Assembly: GCF_900566075.1 (NCBI RefSeq)
Contig: NZ_UPHU01000001.1
Span: forward strand, 5,580,325-5,644,324
DNA length: 64,000 nt
Reading direction: 5' to 3'
Source of the DNA: Mycobacterium pseudokansasii
Lineage (GTDB): Bacteria > Actinomycetota > Actinomycetes > Mycobacteriales > Mycobacteriaceae
The stretch's first letter is position 1. Each line of letters begins with the position of its first letter. The notes beneath the pieces were generated by a model that did no database searches, was not told the DNA's origin, and was given only the letters and a program-made list of their open reading frames with translations. Positions 52,527 through 61,466 of the stretch are shown in pieces. Position numbers and translations under genes: made by a program.

Positions 52527-53237
52527 ATGACTGGCGAACCGCATACGTCACTCGAAGAGAGCTTTGCAGAGCTCGCTGCCGCAGTGCCGGCGGTCATTGG
52601 CCTGGCCGTCGCCGCACCGGGACAACCCGGGGCATCTGTGGTGGGCCGGTGGTCGTCCGGTGTTGCTTGGTCAACGATCAAGGTGCCGTTGGCGATCGCT
52701 GCGCTGCGTCGTGACCGTGGCCGCGCAAAAGACTTGACGGTCAAGGCGATCACCGAATCGGACAATATCGCCGCGGAAGCGCTATGGTCGCAACTGGGAG
52801 ATCCCGCTGACGCGGCGCGGCAGGTGCAAGACGTACTCCGAGAAGCCGGCGATACGTGCACCGTAGTCGAATCCCGTCGGCTGCGAGAGGGTTTCACGGC
52901 ATTCGGGCAAACGCAGTGGCCGCTGGACCGGCAAGCACAATTCGCGGCGTCCCTGCCGGGGATTTCCGACGCCGACCGTGTCATCGACTTGATGCATCGT
53001 CTCGTCGACGACCATCGTTGGGGGTTGGCCGCCAAAGGTGCTGCCGCGAAAGGTGGTTGGGGTCCGGGCAGCGAGGGCGATTATCTGGTAAGGCAATTCG
53101 GAATCTTTCCCACCGCATCCGGCCATGCCGGTGTGGCGTTGGCGGCCCAGGCGAAGGCTTTCGAGGCCGGGGTGGATGCGCTCAACCAGATGACGGCCTG
53201 GCTCGTCGGCCGGGTCCCCGAGCTGATCCGGCGCTGA
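52527..53237 (+). CDS. Serine beta-lactamase/transpeptidase-fold protein
   Basis: From ATG 52527 the product is 236 residues (GTG 52521 also possible). All three motifs of the penicillin-recognising fold are present in order: SxxK as STIK (49-52), SDN (78-80) and KGG (175-177, replacing KTG). No signal peptide is visible, so it may act in the cytosol as an esterase- or amidase-like enzyme rather than a lactamase. It sits between fadD17 and ilvX, a position I do not recall from M. tuberculosis. Confidence 0.78.
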   Translation: MTGEPHTSLEESFAELAAAVPAVIGLAVAAPGQPGASVVGRWSSGVAWSTIKVPLAIAALRRDRGRAKDLTVKAITESDNIAAEALWSQLGDPADAARQVQDVLREAGDTCTVVESRRLREGFTAFGQTQWPLDRQAQFAASLPGISDADRVIDLMHRLVDDHRWGLAAKGAAAKGGWGPGSEGDYLVRQFGIFPTASGHAGVALAAQAKAFEAGVDALNQMTAWLVGRVPELIRR

Positions 53238-53261
53238 CGAGCCGCCGGTGCTGGGGCCGCG

Positions 53262-54809
53262 TTATCCCAGCAGCGACGGCACGACCGCGTCGATCAGGTG
53301 CGGTCCGGGTTCGGCGAAGGCGGCGCGCAAGGCGTCGGCGAGCTCCTCACAGGTGGTGACGCGACGTGCTGAAACACCCATTCCCTCAGCCATCTTCACG
53401 AAATCCATTCTGGGAGGCGAGATGTCGAGAAGGTTCAGCGCCTTGGGACCGGGAGCGGACCCGGCGCCGACGCGCTGCAACTCGATCCGCAGGATGTCGT
53501 AGGCGCCGTTGTTGTAGATGACGGTGGTGACGTCCAGGTTTTCCCGCGCCTGGGTCCACAACCCCGAAATCGTGTACATCGCCGAGCCGTCGGCTTGCAG
53601 GCACAGCACCGGACGGTCCGGTGCCGCGACGGCAGCCCCCACCGCCGCCGGGATGCCGTAGCCGATCGCTCCGCCGGTCAGCGTCAGCCAGTCGTGGGCC
53701 GGGCACCCGGCGGTAGCTGCTGGCAGCAGCAGACCCGAGGTGGTGGATTCGTCGACGACGATCGCCCGATCGGGCATCAGCGCACCGATCACGTCGGCCG
53801 CCGTCGCCGACGTCAACGCCCCCTCGGGAAGTTGCGGACGTGACGCTGCCGCCACCGGCGCGCTGGTGCCGGGTGCCAGCTCGTCGGCCAGCGCGGTCAA
53901 CGCCTCCGCCGCTCCGCTTGGCTCGGCGAGCACGTGCACCGCACATCCGGCCGGCACCAGATCGCTTGGCATGCCGGGGTAGGCGAAAAACGACACCGGT
54001 GATTTGGCGCCGGCCAGCACCAGGTGCTTGGCCCCATCCAGTTGCGCCGCGGCTGCTTCTGCGAAGTACGCCAGGCGCTCCACCGCGGGCACGCCGGCGC
54101 CGCGCTCCAGCCGGGTCGGAAACGTCTCACATAGCCAGCGGGCCCCCGTGGCGTCGGCGATCCGCGCGGCCGCGGCCAACCCCGGGCCGCGGGTGGCGTC
54201 CCCACCAATCAGCAACATCACGGGTTCTCCGGAGCGCAACACGCCGGCCACCGACTCCAGGTCCGCACCCGCCGGCACCGGCGGCTCGTGCGCGGTGGCG
54301 GCCGGCGCGGCGCCTTCCGACCACGAGGCGTCAGCGGGCAGGATCAGCGTCGCGATCTGCGGACCCAGCCGGCTTGCCGCGACGGCGTCGGCGGTATCGG
54401 TTCCCACGTCACCAGCCGTCTGCGTCCGTCGCACCCATCCCGATACCGTGCCGGCCAGCGCATCGATGTCGGATTCCAGTGGAGCGTCGTACTTTTTGTG
54501 ATAGGTCGCATGGTCACCGACGACGACCACCATCGGCACCCACGCACGGCGCGCGTTGTGCAGGTTGGCCAGACCGTTGCCCAGCCCGGGACCAAGGTGC
54601 AACAGCACCGCCGCGGGCCGGTCGGCGATGCGGGCGTAGCCGTCGGCCGCACCGGTGGCCACGCCTTCGAAAAGCGTTAATATACCGCGCATTTGGGGAA
54701 CATAGTCGAGTGCTGCCACGAAGTGCATCTCCGACGTACCGGGGTTGGCGAAGCACACTTCGACACCGCCGTCGACCAGAGTGCTGATGAGGGCCTGAGC
54801 ACCGTTCAT
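53262..54809 (-). CDS. ilvX: Thiamine diphosphate enzyme IlvX, acetolactate synthase-like
   Basis: The product is 515 residues, as I recall for Rv3509c. The N-terminal ThDP PYR domain includes the catalytic Glu ([18 protein letters not shown]). The C-terminal PP domain has the ThDP/Mg motif [31 protein letters not shown], where Ala replaces the first Gly of GDG. No FAD-binding acetolactate synthase features are evident, so true acetolactate synthase activity is doubtful and a decarboxylase/lyase role is likely. The start overlaps the upstream amidohydrolase stop by 4 bases. Confidence 0.87.
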   Translation of the reverse strand: MNGAQALISTLVDGGVEVCFANPGTSEMHFVAALDYVPQMRGILTLFEGVATGAADGYARIADRPAAVLLHLGPGLGNGLANLHNARRAWVPMVVVVGDHATYHKKYDAPLESDIDALAGTVSGWVRRTQTAGDVGTDTADAVAASRLGPQIATLILPADASWSEGAAPAATAHEPPVPAGADLESVAGVLRSGEPVMLLIGGDATRGPGLAAAARIADATGARWLCETFPTRLERGAGVPAVERLAYFAEAAAAQLDGAKHLVLAGAKSPVSFFAYPGMPSDLVPAGCAVHVLAEPSGAAEALTALADELAPGTSAPVAAASRPQLPEGALTSATAADVIGALMPDRAIVVDESTTSGLLLPAATAGCPAHDWLTLTGGAIGYGIPAAVGAAVAAPDRPVLCLQADGSAMYTISGLWTQARENLDVTTVIYNNGAYDILRIELQRVGAGSAPGPKALNLLDISPPRMDFVKMAEGMGVSARRVTTCEELADALRAAFAEPGPHLIDAVVPSLLG

Positions 54810-55654
54810 GGAATTGCCCTTCCTGCTGCCGGTCCGCCTACCAACTTCCCGAATACACGTATAGCGTTGCGGTGCAAGAAGTCTCGTCGGGCCTCATCGG
54901 TGAGACCGAGTTCGTCGAGACCCGCCAGGGCGTGCTGGTGGGCGATCATCGGATAATTGGTGCCGAATAAGACTTTGCGTTGTCCGGTACCGGTTTTCAT
55001 GAAGCGCACCAGCTCCGGCGGTAGCCGCTTGATGGTGTAGGCGGAGGTGTCGATGTAGACGTTTTCGTGCTTGCGGGCCACCGCGACCATTTCCTCGGTC
55101 CACGGATAGCCGACGTGCCCGCACACGATCACCAGTTCCGGAAAGTCCAGTGCCACCTGATCAATGTAGGGAATCGGACGTCCGGTTTCCGACGGCCGCA
55201 GCGGCCCGGTATGTCCGACCTGGGTACAGAACGGCACCGCGGACTCGACGCATTCGGCGAACAACGGGTAGTAGCGGCGGTCGGTGGGTGGGGCGTTCCA
55301 AAGCCAGGGCACCACCCGCAGGCCGACGAACCCGTCGCGCACGCGGCGCCGCAGTTCCCGAACCGCCGCCATGGGACGGTCCAGGTCGACCGTCGCCAAA
55401 GCGGCAAACCTGTGGGGATGCGCAGCGACCCATGCGGCGACCTCGTCGTTGGAGATCAGATCCTGGCCGCCGGGGCCGTGCCACGCACTGAGCAGCCCGA
55501 CGTCAACGCCGGCGGCGTCCATCGCCGCGAGCGTTGCCTCGATCGGGATCTCGGTATCGGGTATGGACCCACCGGTCCAGCGCCGAAGCGACGCCAACAT
55601 GTCGCTGCGCAGGAACCGCTGCGTCGGGTGCTGCATCCACACATCGATCGTCAT
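54806..55654 (-). CDS. Amidohydrolase family (TIM-barrel) protein, Rv3510c-like
   Basis: The product is 282 residues from ATG 55654 ([14 protein letters not shown]). It belongs to the amidohydrolase-2 (ACMSD-like) group: [43 protein letters not shown] with metal-ligand-type His, and [10 protein letters not shown]. The usual HxH motif near the N-terminus is absent. The frame stays open upstream for 429 bases through Gly-rich PGRS-like sequence to 56083, probably by chance. TACAGT lies 8 bases before the ATG, hinting at a leaderless start. Coupled to ilvX by a 4-base overlap. Confidence 0.82.
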   Translation of the reverse strand: MTIDVWMQHPTQRFLRSDMLASLRRWTGGSIPDTEIPIEATLAAMDAAGVDVGLLSAWHGPGGQDLISNDEVAAWVAAHPHRFAALATVDLDRPMAAVRELRRRVRDGFVGLRVVPWLWNAPPTDRRYYPLFAECVESAVPFCTQVGHTGPLRPSETGRPIPYIDQVALDFPELVIVCGHVGYPWTEEMVAVARKHENVYIDTSAYTIKRLPPELVRFMKTGTGQRKVLFGTNYPMIAHQHALAGLDELGLTDEARRDFLHRNAIRVFGKLVGGPAAGRAIP

Positions 55655-55769
55655 CGCGCTTCGAACTGTAGACGCCGTGCCGGCTCTTTCGTGCGGACCT
55701 GTGGATTCTGACGCCGACAGCGATCCGACCGAGCTGTCTTGGCCGGTTCGCGGCCTCGTGCACGCACTA

Positions 55770-56098
55770 AATGCACCAGCAGCGCCAAACAGCAGCGCGG
55801 CGCGACCTCCCGCACCGCCGTCACCGCCACCGTGGCCACCAACGCCGCCGGCGCCCCCGCGACCCCACAACCAGGCGCCGTCACCGCCGGCGCCACCGTT
55901 GCCGCCACCGTCTCCGCCGGCGCCACCGGCCCCGCCGCCGCCCCACAAGAACCCGCCGTTGCCGCCCGCCCCACCGGTGCCACCCGCGCCGCCCGGGCCG
56001 ATCAGCCATTCGCCGCGGCCGCCGGACCCGCCGGACCCGCCACCGTCTCCGCCGGCGCCACCGGCCCCGCCGCCACCCCACAAGAACCCGCGGTTCCC
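55770..56098 (-). pseudogene. Minus-strand PGRS relic without a PE domain
   Basis: On the minus strand this encodes Gly-Gly-Ala/Asn repeats ([37 protein letters not shown]), typical PGRS sequence. No PE domain or linker precedes it: at about 56098 it meets plus-strand PGRS sequence head to head. Segments 55909-55960 and 56044-56095 are near-identical direct repeats. Its frame runs on into the amidohydrolase gene. Confidence 0.6.
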
Positions 56099-56425
56099 TC
56101 GAGCAGGACGTGCTCAACCTGGTGAATGCGCCAACCCAGCTGTTCTTGGGAAGACCGCTGATTGGCAACGGCCGCCAACGCGACAGTTCCCGGCGCCACG
56201 GCCGGTGGCCTGGGTGGCCACGGCGGCAAGGGTGGCGCCGGCGGCGCCGGCGCTCTCGGGATCGGCGGCGGCAACGGCGGCAACGCGGGCAACGGCGGCA
56301 GCGGCGGCCTCAGCGGCACCGGAGGTACCGCTGGCGGTCCCGGCCTACCTCCGATCGGTACCACCGGCAGGAAGGGCGGCAAAGGCGGCACCGGTGGCAC
56401 CGGTGGCACCGGAGGCCCTGCCTGA
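56099..56425 (+). pseudogene. Plus-strand PE_PGRS relic: linker plus PGRS, PE domain missing, frameshifted
   Basis: The plus strand begins at the conserved PE_PGRS linker ([22 protein letters not shown]), then shifts frame at about 56169-56176, where one extra C is present, and continues as ANATVPGATAGGLGGHGGKGG and PGRS repeats to a stop at 56425. The PE domain and start are absent. M. tuberculosis has several PE_PGRS genes at this place, so this is a decayed remnant. The next 290 bases, to fadD19, hold nothing I recognise. Confidence 0.7.
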
Positions 56426-56715
56426 CCCGGCTATATCAGCGGCCCGTGGTGAGAGTACCGCCAACCGGGCGGCGGGCCCGCAACCTCATGGCTGTGAACC
56501 GTTAGCCGCGCCGCCGCCCAACGTCGGTCACATCATCGCCTGCGCGTGCGGTGCAGTCGACCCCCGACCACGGTTGCGCCACCAAGCGGCCGGCCCGCGG
56601 TTCGGCCCTCGCCTGCAGCCATGCCGAAACGTGGCTTCGCCCATGGCCAAACGGACCTACCGCGACGCAAGCCGCCCCAGCGCCTATGCACAGCCGCCGC
56701 CGACCAAGCCCAAAA

Positions 56716-58356
56716 TCAGGCCCCAGTAGCAACCTGACTGGCACGCACCTCATCGGCGGGTCGCGCTTCGGTCTGCTCCTTGGCCCACCGGTAATCCGGC
56801 TTACCGGCCGGTGACCGCTTCACCTCGTCGACGAACCAAAGGCTGCGCGGCACTTTGTATCCCGCGATAAGACCGCGGACGAAGCCGTCCAGCTCGGCCA
56901 GTGACGGACGGCACCCGGGCCGGGCCTGCACCACGGTCGCCACCTGCTGGCCGTACCGGGGATCGGGCACCCCGACCACCAGAGCATCGAAGACGTCGGG
57001 ATGCCCCTTTAACGCGGCCTCGACCTCTTCGGGATAGATCTTCTCACCGCCGCTGTTGATCGACACTGAGCCGCGGCCCAGCATGGTGACCGTTCCGTCC
57101 GCCTCAACCATGGCGTAGTCACCCGGAATCGCATACCGCACACCGTTAATCGTCTTGAACGTCTCGGCGGTCTTCTTCTCGTCCTTGTAATAGCCGACCG
57201 GAATGTTGCCCTTCTTCGCGATCATGCCACGCACCCCGGAGCCGGGCTGCACTTCGTTGCCGTCCTCGTCGAGGACCACCGTCCGGTGGTCGATGGTGAC
57301 TCGCGGACCCCCGTTCTGCGAAGCGCCGGCAGCGACAATACTGGTACCACCAAACCCGGTCTCCGACGACCCAATTGAGTCGGTGATAACCCGATTCGGA
57401 AGCAGCTCAAGCAGTTTCTGCTTGATGCTGGGCGAGAACAGAGCGGCGGTGCTGGCCAGCAGGAACAGCGACGACAGATCGTAATCATGTTCTCTGTCAA
57501 GCGCATCCAGCAACGGCCTGGCCATCGCGTCACCGGTGAAGAACAATAGGTTCACCCTATGCTTCTCGACCGTGCGCCATACCTCCTCGGCGTTGAATTC
57601 CGGTTCCAGAACAGTAGTTTGGCCGGAAAAGATGGACATCCAAGTGGCAGATTGGGTGGCGCCGTGGATCATCGGCGGAATCGGATAGCGGATCATCGGC
57701 GAGTTCGCGGCGGCGGCCTTGGCCAGGTCGTACTCGTCCTTGACGAATTCTCCTGTCGCAAAATCGGTTCCGCCGAACAGCACGCGGTAGATGTCTTCGT
57801 GGCGCCACATCACACCCTTCGGAAAGCCCGTGGTGCCACCCGTATACAGCAGGTAGATGTCGTCAGCACTTCGCTCACCGAAGTCACGCTGCGGCGAGCC
57901 CTGCTCCAACGCGGCGTAGAACTCCACTCCCCCGTAGCGGTCAAAGTCAGCCTCGCTACCGTCCTCCACAACGAGGACGGTCTTGACATTGGGGGTGTCC
58001 GGCAGCACATTGGCGACCCGGTCGGAGTACTGGCGTTCGTGAACCAGTGCAACCATGTCGGAATTGTCGAAGAGGTACCCCAGCTCGCCCTCGACATAGC
58101 GGTAGTTGACGTTGACCAGAATGGCGCCGGCCTTCACGATGCCGAGCATCGCGATGACGATCTCATTGCGGTTGCGGCAGTAGAGTCCGACCTTGTCGCC
58201 CTTCTGCACTCCCTGATCGAGCAGGTAGTGCGCCAGGCGGTTGGCTTTCTCCTCGAGTTGGGCGTAGGTCAGCTGCTCATCTCCGCAGATGAGCGCTACC
58301 CGGTCAGGCACCGCGTCGATGGCGTGCTCAGCGAGATCGGCAATATTCAGGGCCAC
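56716..58356 (-). CDS. fadD19: Steroid-24-oyl-CoA synthetase FadD19
   Basis: This 546-residue ANL-family ligase starts at GTG 58356 ([20 protein letters not shown]), where family similarity begins. Motifs: [78 protein letters not shown] and the catalytic Lys in [14 protein letters not shown]. It corresponds to Rv3515c, which activates cholesterol-derived C24 carboxylates. Divergent from echA19 across a KstR-type operator. Confidence 0.94.
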   Translation of the reverse strand: MALNIADLAEHAIDAVPDRVALICGDEQLTYAQLEEKANRLAHYLLDQGVQKGDKVGLYCRNRNEIVIAMLGIVKAGAILVNVNYRYVEGELGYLFDNSDMVALVHERQYSDRVANVLPDTPNVKTVLVVEDGSEADFDRYGGVEFYAALEQGSPQRDFGERSADDIYLLYTGGTTGFPKGVMWRHEDIYRVLFGGTDFATGEFVKDEYDLAKAAAANSPMIRYPIPPMIHGATQSATWMSIFSGQTTVLEPEFNAEEVWRTVEKHRVNLLFFTGDAMARPLLDALDREHDYDLSSLFLLASTAALFSPSIKQKLLELLPNRVITDSIGSSETGFGGTSIVAAGASQNGGPRVTIDHRTVVLDEDGNEVQPGSGVRGMIAKKGNIPVGYYKDEKKTAETFKTINGVRYAIPGDYAMVEADGTVTMLGRGSVSINSGGEKIYPEEVEAALKGHPDVFDALVVGVPDPRYGQQVATVVQARPGCRPSLAELDGFVRGLIAGYKVPRSLWFVDEVKRSPAGKPDYRWAKEQTEARPADEVRASQVATGA

Positions 58357-58367
58357 GGACCCCAAAC

Positions 58368-58381
58368 TAGAACGTGTTACA
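58368..58381. promoter_or_regulatory. KstR-type operator between fadD19 and echA19
   Basis: TAGAACGTGTTACA is identical to the operator at 48384-48397. It lies 12 bases upstream of the fadD19 start and 46 bases upstream of echA19, so it can control both divergent genes. Confidence 0.82.
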
Positions 58382-58426
58382 TTTCTTGACAAGCTCGGAC
58401 CCATTGTCGACGGAGAGGCGGTAACC

Positions 58427-59239
58427 GTGCCCCAGGCTTCAGCAAACGAACAAACGGGTCCTGACGCGCTGGTGGAGCAGCGCGGTCACACGCTGGTCGT
58501 GACCATGAACCGGCCGCACGCCCGCAACGCGCTGAGCAGCGAAATGATGCAGATCATGGTCGAAGCCTGGGACCGCGTCGACAACGACCCCGACATCCGA
58601 TGCGCCATCCTCACCGGGGCAGGTGGCTACTTCTGCGCCGGGATGGACCTCAAGGCGGCAACCAAGAAGCCGCCGGGTGAGTCGTTCAAGGACGGCAGCT
58701 ACGACCCGTCACGCATCGACGCCCTGCTGAAAGGTCGCAGGCTGACCAAACCGTTGATCGCCGCCGTCGAAGGCCCCGCGATCGCCGGTGGCACCGAGAT
58801 CTTGCAGGGCACCGATATCCGGGTCGCCGGGCAAAGCGCGAAGTTCGGCATCTCCGAGGCCAAGTGGAGCCTGTACCCGATGGGCGGTTCCGCGGTGCGC
58901 CTACCCCGCCAGATCCCCTACACCGTGGCCTGCGACCTGCTGCTGACCGGACGGCACATCACCGCCGCCGAGGCCAAGGAGATGGGCCTGATCGGGCACC
59001 TGGTGCCCGACGGGCAGGCCCTGACCAAAGCCCTCGAACTCGCGCAAACCATCGAGAACAACGGCCCGCTCGCCGTGCAGGCAATCCTGCGGACCATCCG
59101 CGAGACCGAAGGCATGGCCGAAAACGACGCGTTCAAGATCGACACCCAGATCGGTATCAAGGTCTTTCTGTCCGACGACGCCAAGGAAGGCCCGAAGGCA
59201 TTCGCCGAGAAACGCAAACCCAACTTCCAGAACCGCTAG
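58427..59239 (+). CDS. echA19: Steroid enoyl-CoA hydratase EchA19
   Basis: The 270-residue crotonase has oxyanion blocks [14 protein letters not shown] and [22 protein letters not shown] and a catalytic Glu-type region [20 protein letters not shown]. It corresponds to Rv3516, which hydrates cholesterol side-chain enoyl-CoAs. GTG 58427 is chosen because GGAGAGG lies 8 bases upstream; it adds a few residues relative to M. tuberculosis. Confidence 0.92.
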   Translation: MPQASANEQTGPDALVEQRGHTLVVTMNRPHARNALSSEMMQIMVEAWDRVDNDPDIRCAILTGAGGYFCAGMDLKAATKKPPGESFKDGSYDPSRIDALLKGRRLTKPLIAAVEGPAIAGGTEILQGTDIRVAGQSAKFGISEAKWSLYPMGGSAVRLPRQIPYTVACDLLLTGRHITAAEAKEMGLIGHLVPDGQALTKALELAQTIENNGPLAVQAILRTIRETEGMAENDAFKIDTQIGIKVFLSDDAKEGPKAFAEKRKPNFQNR

Positions 59240-59245
59240 TTTTCG

Positions 59246-59301
59246 CGAACGTGCACTCAGCGCGAAAAGCCGGCCAGAATCTCGCAAGGACTACACGCTC
59301 G
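59246..59301. repeat. Palindromic repeat element, copy A, upstream of the DUF559 gene
   Basis: This 56-base imperfect inverted repeat begins CGAACGTGCACTCAGCGCGA and ends ACACGCTCG; arms of 22 bases pair with about 7 mismatches around a GGCC-containing loop. It is a direct repeat of copy B (60166-60224) at the other end of the DUF559 gene. Confidence 0.75.
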
Positions 59302-59336
59302 GCGAAGGTGTCGGCAGGCCGCGGCACACTGCGGCC

Positions 59337-60401
59337 ATGCAAGAACCCTTCGTTGGCAGTGAAGCCCTCGCGGCTCACATCCTGACGCCATACCGCCTGC
59401 GCAGCCGATTCACCGCAATCCATCCGGACATCTACGTCACGACCGGCACCGAACTCGATGCCATCACACGCGCTCGCGCCGCTTGGCTATGGTCGCGGCG
59501 CCGCGGGATCGTGGCCGGGCATTCCGCGGCGGCGCTGCACGGCGCCAAGTGGATCGACAATCGGAGCCCAGCCGAACTGCTCTACGACTATCGCCGTCCG
59601 CCAACCGGGGTACATACGTGGTCGGATGCAGTTGCCGAGGACGAGATCCAACGCATCGCCGGCATGCCCGTCACCACAGCAGCCCGTACCGCACTCGACC
59701 TCTCATGCCGGTATCCGGTCGGAAAAGCAGTCGCTGCCATCGATGCCCTTTGTCGCGCAACCGAACTCAAGATCCCCGACGCCGAGTTGCTCGCCGAGCG
59801 TTATCGGGGACGTCGCGGCATCAGACATGCCCGTACCACACTGAATCTGGTCGACCCGGGCGCGGAGTCTCCCCGCGAGACGTGGCTGCGTCTCATACTG
59901 ATCCGGGCCGGTTTTCCAAAGCCACAGACGCAGATCCCGGTTTACGACCGATACGGACAGCTGGTCGCGGTTCTCGACATGGGCTGGCAGCACATCAAGG
60001 TCGCGGTGGAGTACGACGGCGACCACCATCGCACCGACCGAAGGCAGTTCAGTAAGGACATCAGACGCGCCGAGACCATCGCTGAGTTGGGCTGGATCAA
60101 CGTCCGCGTCACCGCTGAGGACACCGAAGGCAGCGTCATCTGGCGACTGTCCGCCGCGTGGGATCGCCGAACGTGCACTCAGCGCGAAAATGACTCAGAA
60201 TCTCGCAGCGACTGCACGTTCGGCGAACGGGATCAGCCCCGAACCGGCGCACTAGGCGTGAACACCACCGGCATCGACTCCAAGCCGCTGACGAAGTTCG
60301 CCGGTCGCAGCGGCAACGCATCCGAAGACGCCAGCCGAAGGTCGGGCAGCCGCCGCAGCACCCGCTCCGTCATCAACGATAACTCCAAGCGTGCCAGTTG
60401 A
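59337..60401 (+). CDS. AbiEi-like HTH plus DUF559 (PD-(D/E)XK) nuclease-fold protein, Rv3517-like
   Basis: The product is 354 residues. Residues 1 to about 100 resemble the AbiEi-type winged helix of actinobacterial antitoxin-like proteins (EALAAHILTPYRLRSRFTAIHPDIYV). Residues about 178-275 form a DUF559/Vsr-like nuclease fold with candidate catalytic residues Glu181, Asp214 (VLDMGW) and Glu225-Tyr-Asp227 (VEYDGDHH), then DIRRAETIAELGWINVRV. The natural end is near residue 278 (AAWDRR), the size I recall for Rv3517. Here the stop is absent, and the frame reads through palindrome copy B and 169 bases into the antisense of cyp142. Function unknown. Confidence 0.78.
   Translation: MQEPFVGSEALAAHILTPYRLRSRFTAIHPDIYVTTGTELDAITRARAAWLWSRRRGIVAGHSAAALHGAKWIDNRSPAELLYDYRRPPTGVHTWSDAVAEDEIQRIAGMPVTTAARTALDLSCRYPVGKAVAAIDALCRATELKIPDAELLAERYRGRRGIRHARTTLNLVDPGAESPRETWLRLILIRAGFPKPQTQIPVYDRYGQLVAVLDMGWQHIKVAVEYDGDHHRTDRRQFSKDIRRAETIAELGWINVRVTAEDTEGSVIWRLSAAWDRRTCTQRENDSESRSDCTFGERDQPRTGALGVNTTGIDSKPLTKFAGRSGNASEDASRRSGSRRSTRSVINDNSKRAS
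60166..60224. repeat. Palindromic repeat element, copy B, at the 3' end of the DUF559 gene
   Basis: The outer arms GCCGAACGTGCA and TGCACGTTCGGC pair perfectly over 12 bases; further inner bases also pair, giving a strong hairpin. Most of its 59 bases match copy A. It starts precisely where the conserved protein ends (after AAWDRR) and lies just beyond the cyp142 3' end, so it could also act as a terminator. Confidence 0.8.
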
Positions 60402-61438
60402 TTGCCCAGACAGAAATGCGTGCCGAACCCGAATGCCAAGTGGCTGTTCGGGTTTCGGCAGACGTCGAACTTCTCCGGCTCAGAGAACACCGCCTCGTCG
60501 AAATTCGCCGACTCAAACAACAGCATCATCTTCTCGCCGGCCCGCAACGCCGTGCCATGAAAGTCAGTATCCGCCGTGAGCATTCGGCACATGTTCTTCA
60601 CCGGCGAGGTCCAGCGCAGCATTTCTTCCACCGCCGAAGGCAGCAACGACGGGTCATGCTGCAACAGGTCCCATTGGTCCCGGTTACGCAGCAGCTGCTC
60701 GGTTCCCCCGCTCAACGTGTGCCGCGTGGTTTCGTCGCCGCCGATCAGAATCAGCAGCGTCTCCATGACGAGCTCGTCGTCGCTGAGCCGCTCCCCGTCG
60801 ACTTCGGAACGCACCAGCACCCCGACCAGATCCTCGGTCGGCTCCGCACGACGCGCCGCAATCGTCTCGCGGGTGAAGTCGTTGTAGGCCGCGAAGGCAT
60901 CCATGCTGATCTGGAAATCCTCTTGCGACACATGTGAACTCAGAAACGTCACCAGGTCGTCGGACCACTTCAGGAACATGTCGCGCTGCTCCGGGCGCAC
61001 CCCGAGCATGTCGCCGATCACCGCCATCGGCAACGGCGCGGCAAGATCCCGCACGAAGTCGCATTCACCGCGTTCGCACACCGCGTCGATCAACGTGTCG
61101 CACAGCGCCGCAATCGATTCCTCGCGGTCGCGCACCCGCTTGCGGGTAAAGCCGGCGTTAACCAGCTTGCGCCGCAGCAGATGTGCGGGGTCGTCCATGT
61201 CGATCATCATCGGCATGGCCGGCTGGTCGGGACGGATACCGCCGGCGCTGGAGAACAGCTCGGGCTGTCGTTCGGCGTCGATCACCGCCTGGTAGGTGGA
61301 CGCCGCGGCCAGCCCGTTGCGGTCCCGAAAGACCGGCTGATGCGTCCGCATCCACCGGTACGCCGCGCGTGCCTCACGGCCGGCGTAGAAGGTGCCGTCG
61401 GTCAAATCGACGTCAGGCCTACCAACGGCTTCAGTCAT
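60233..61438 (-). CDS. cyp142: Cytochrome P450 Cyp142 (cholesterol/cholestenone C26 oxidase)
   Basis: This 401-residue P450 has the I-helix oxygen motif LIGGDETTRH (231-240), the EXXR-type EEMLRW, and the heme-binding FGFGTHFCLGNQLAR with Cys343 as iron ligand. It corresponds to Rv3518c, which oxidises the terminal side-chain carbon of cholesterol. ATG 61438 has GGAGG upstream. FdxD could supply electrons. It overlaps the read-through tail of the DUF559 frame. Confidence 0.94.
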   Translation of the reverse strand: MTEAVGRPDVDLTDGTFYAGREARAAYRWMRTHQPVFRDRNGLAAASTYQAVIDAERQPELFSSAGGIRPDQPAMPMMIDMDDPAHLLRRKLVNAGFTRKRVRDREESIAALCDTLIDAVCERGECDFVRDLAAPLPMAVIGDMLGVRPEQRDMFLKWSDDLVTFLSSHVSQEDFQISMDAFAAYNDFTRETIAARRAEPTEDLVGVLVRSEVDGERLSDDELVMETLLILIGGDETTRHTLSGGTEQLLRNRDQWDLLQHDPSLLPSAVEEMLRWTSPVKNMCRMLTADTDFHGTALRAGEKMMLLFESANFDEAVFSEPEKFDVCRNPNSHLAFGFGTHFCLGNQLARLELSLMTERVLRRLPDLRLASSDALPLRPANFVSGLESMPVVFTPSAPVRG

Positions 61439-61453
61439 GCCAGTCCTCCGCAT

Positions 61454-61466
61454 TACAGTGAGCGTC
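61454..61466 (+). promoter_or_regulatory. Leaderless-type -10 element (TACAGT) for the Rv3519-like gene
   Basis: TACAGT at 61454-61459 ends 7 bases before ATG 61467, with no ribosome site between. The same hexamer precedes the Rv3489-like gene at 30014. Confidence 0.5.

Noticed and set aside
55770..56425. Regularly repeated short motifs resembling a CRISPR array
   Set aside because: The period is codon-based Gly-Gly-X coding repeat, with no conserved repeat/spacer alternation.
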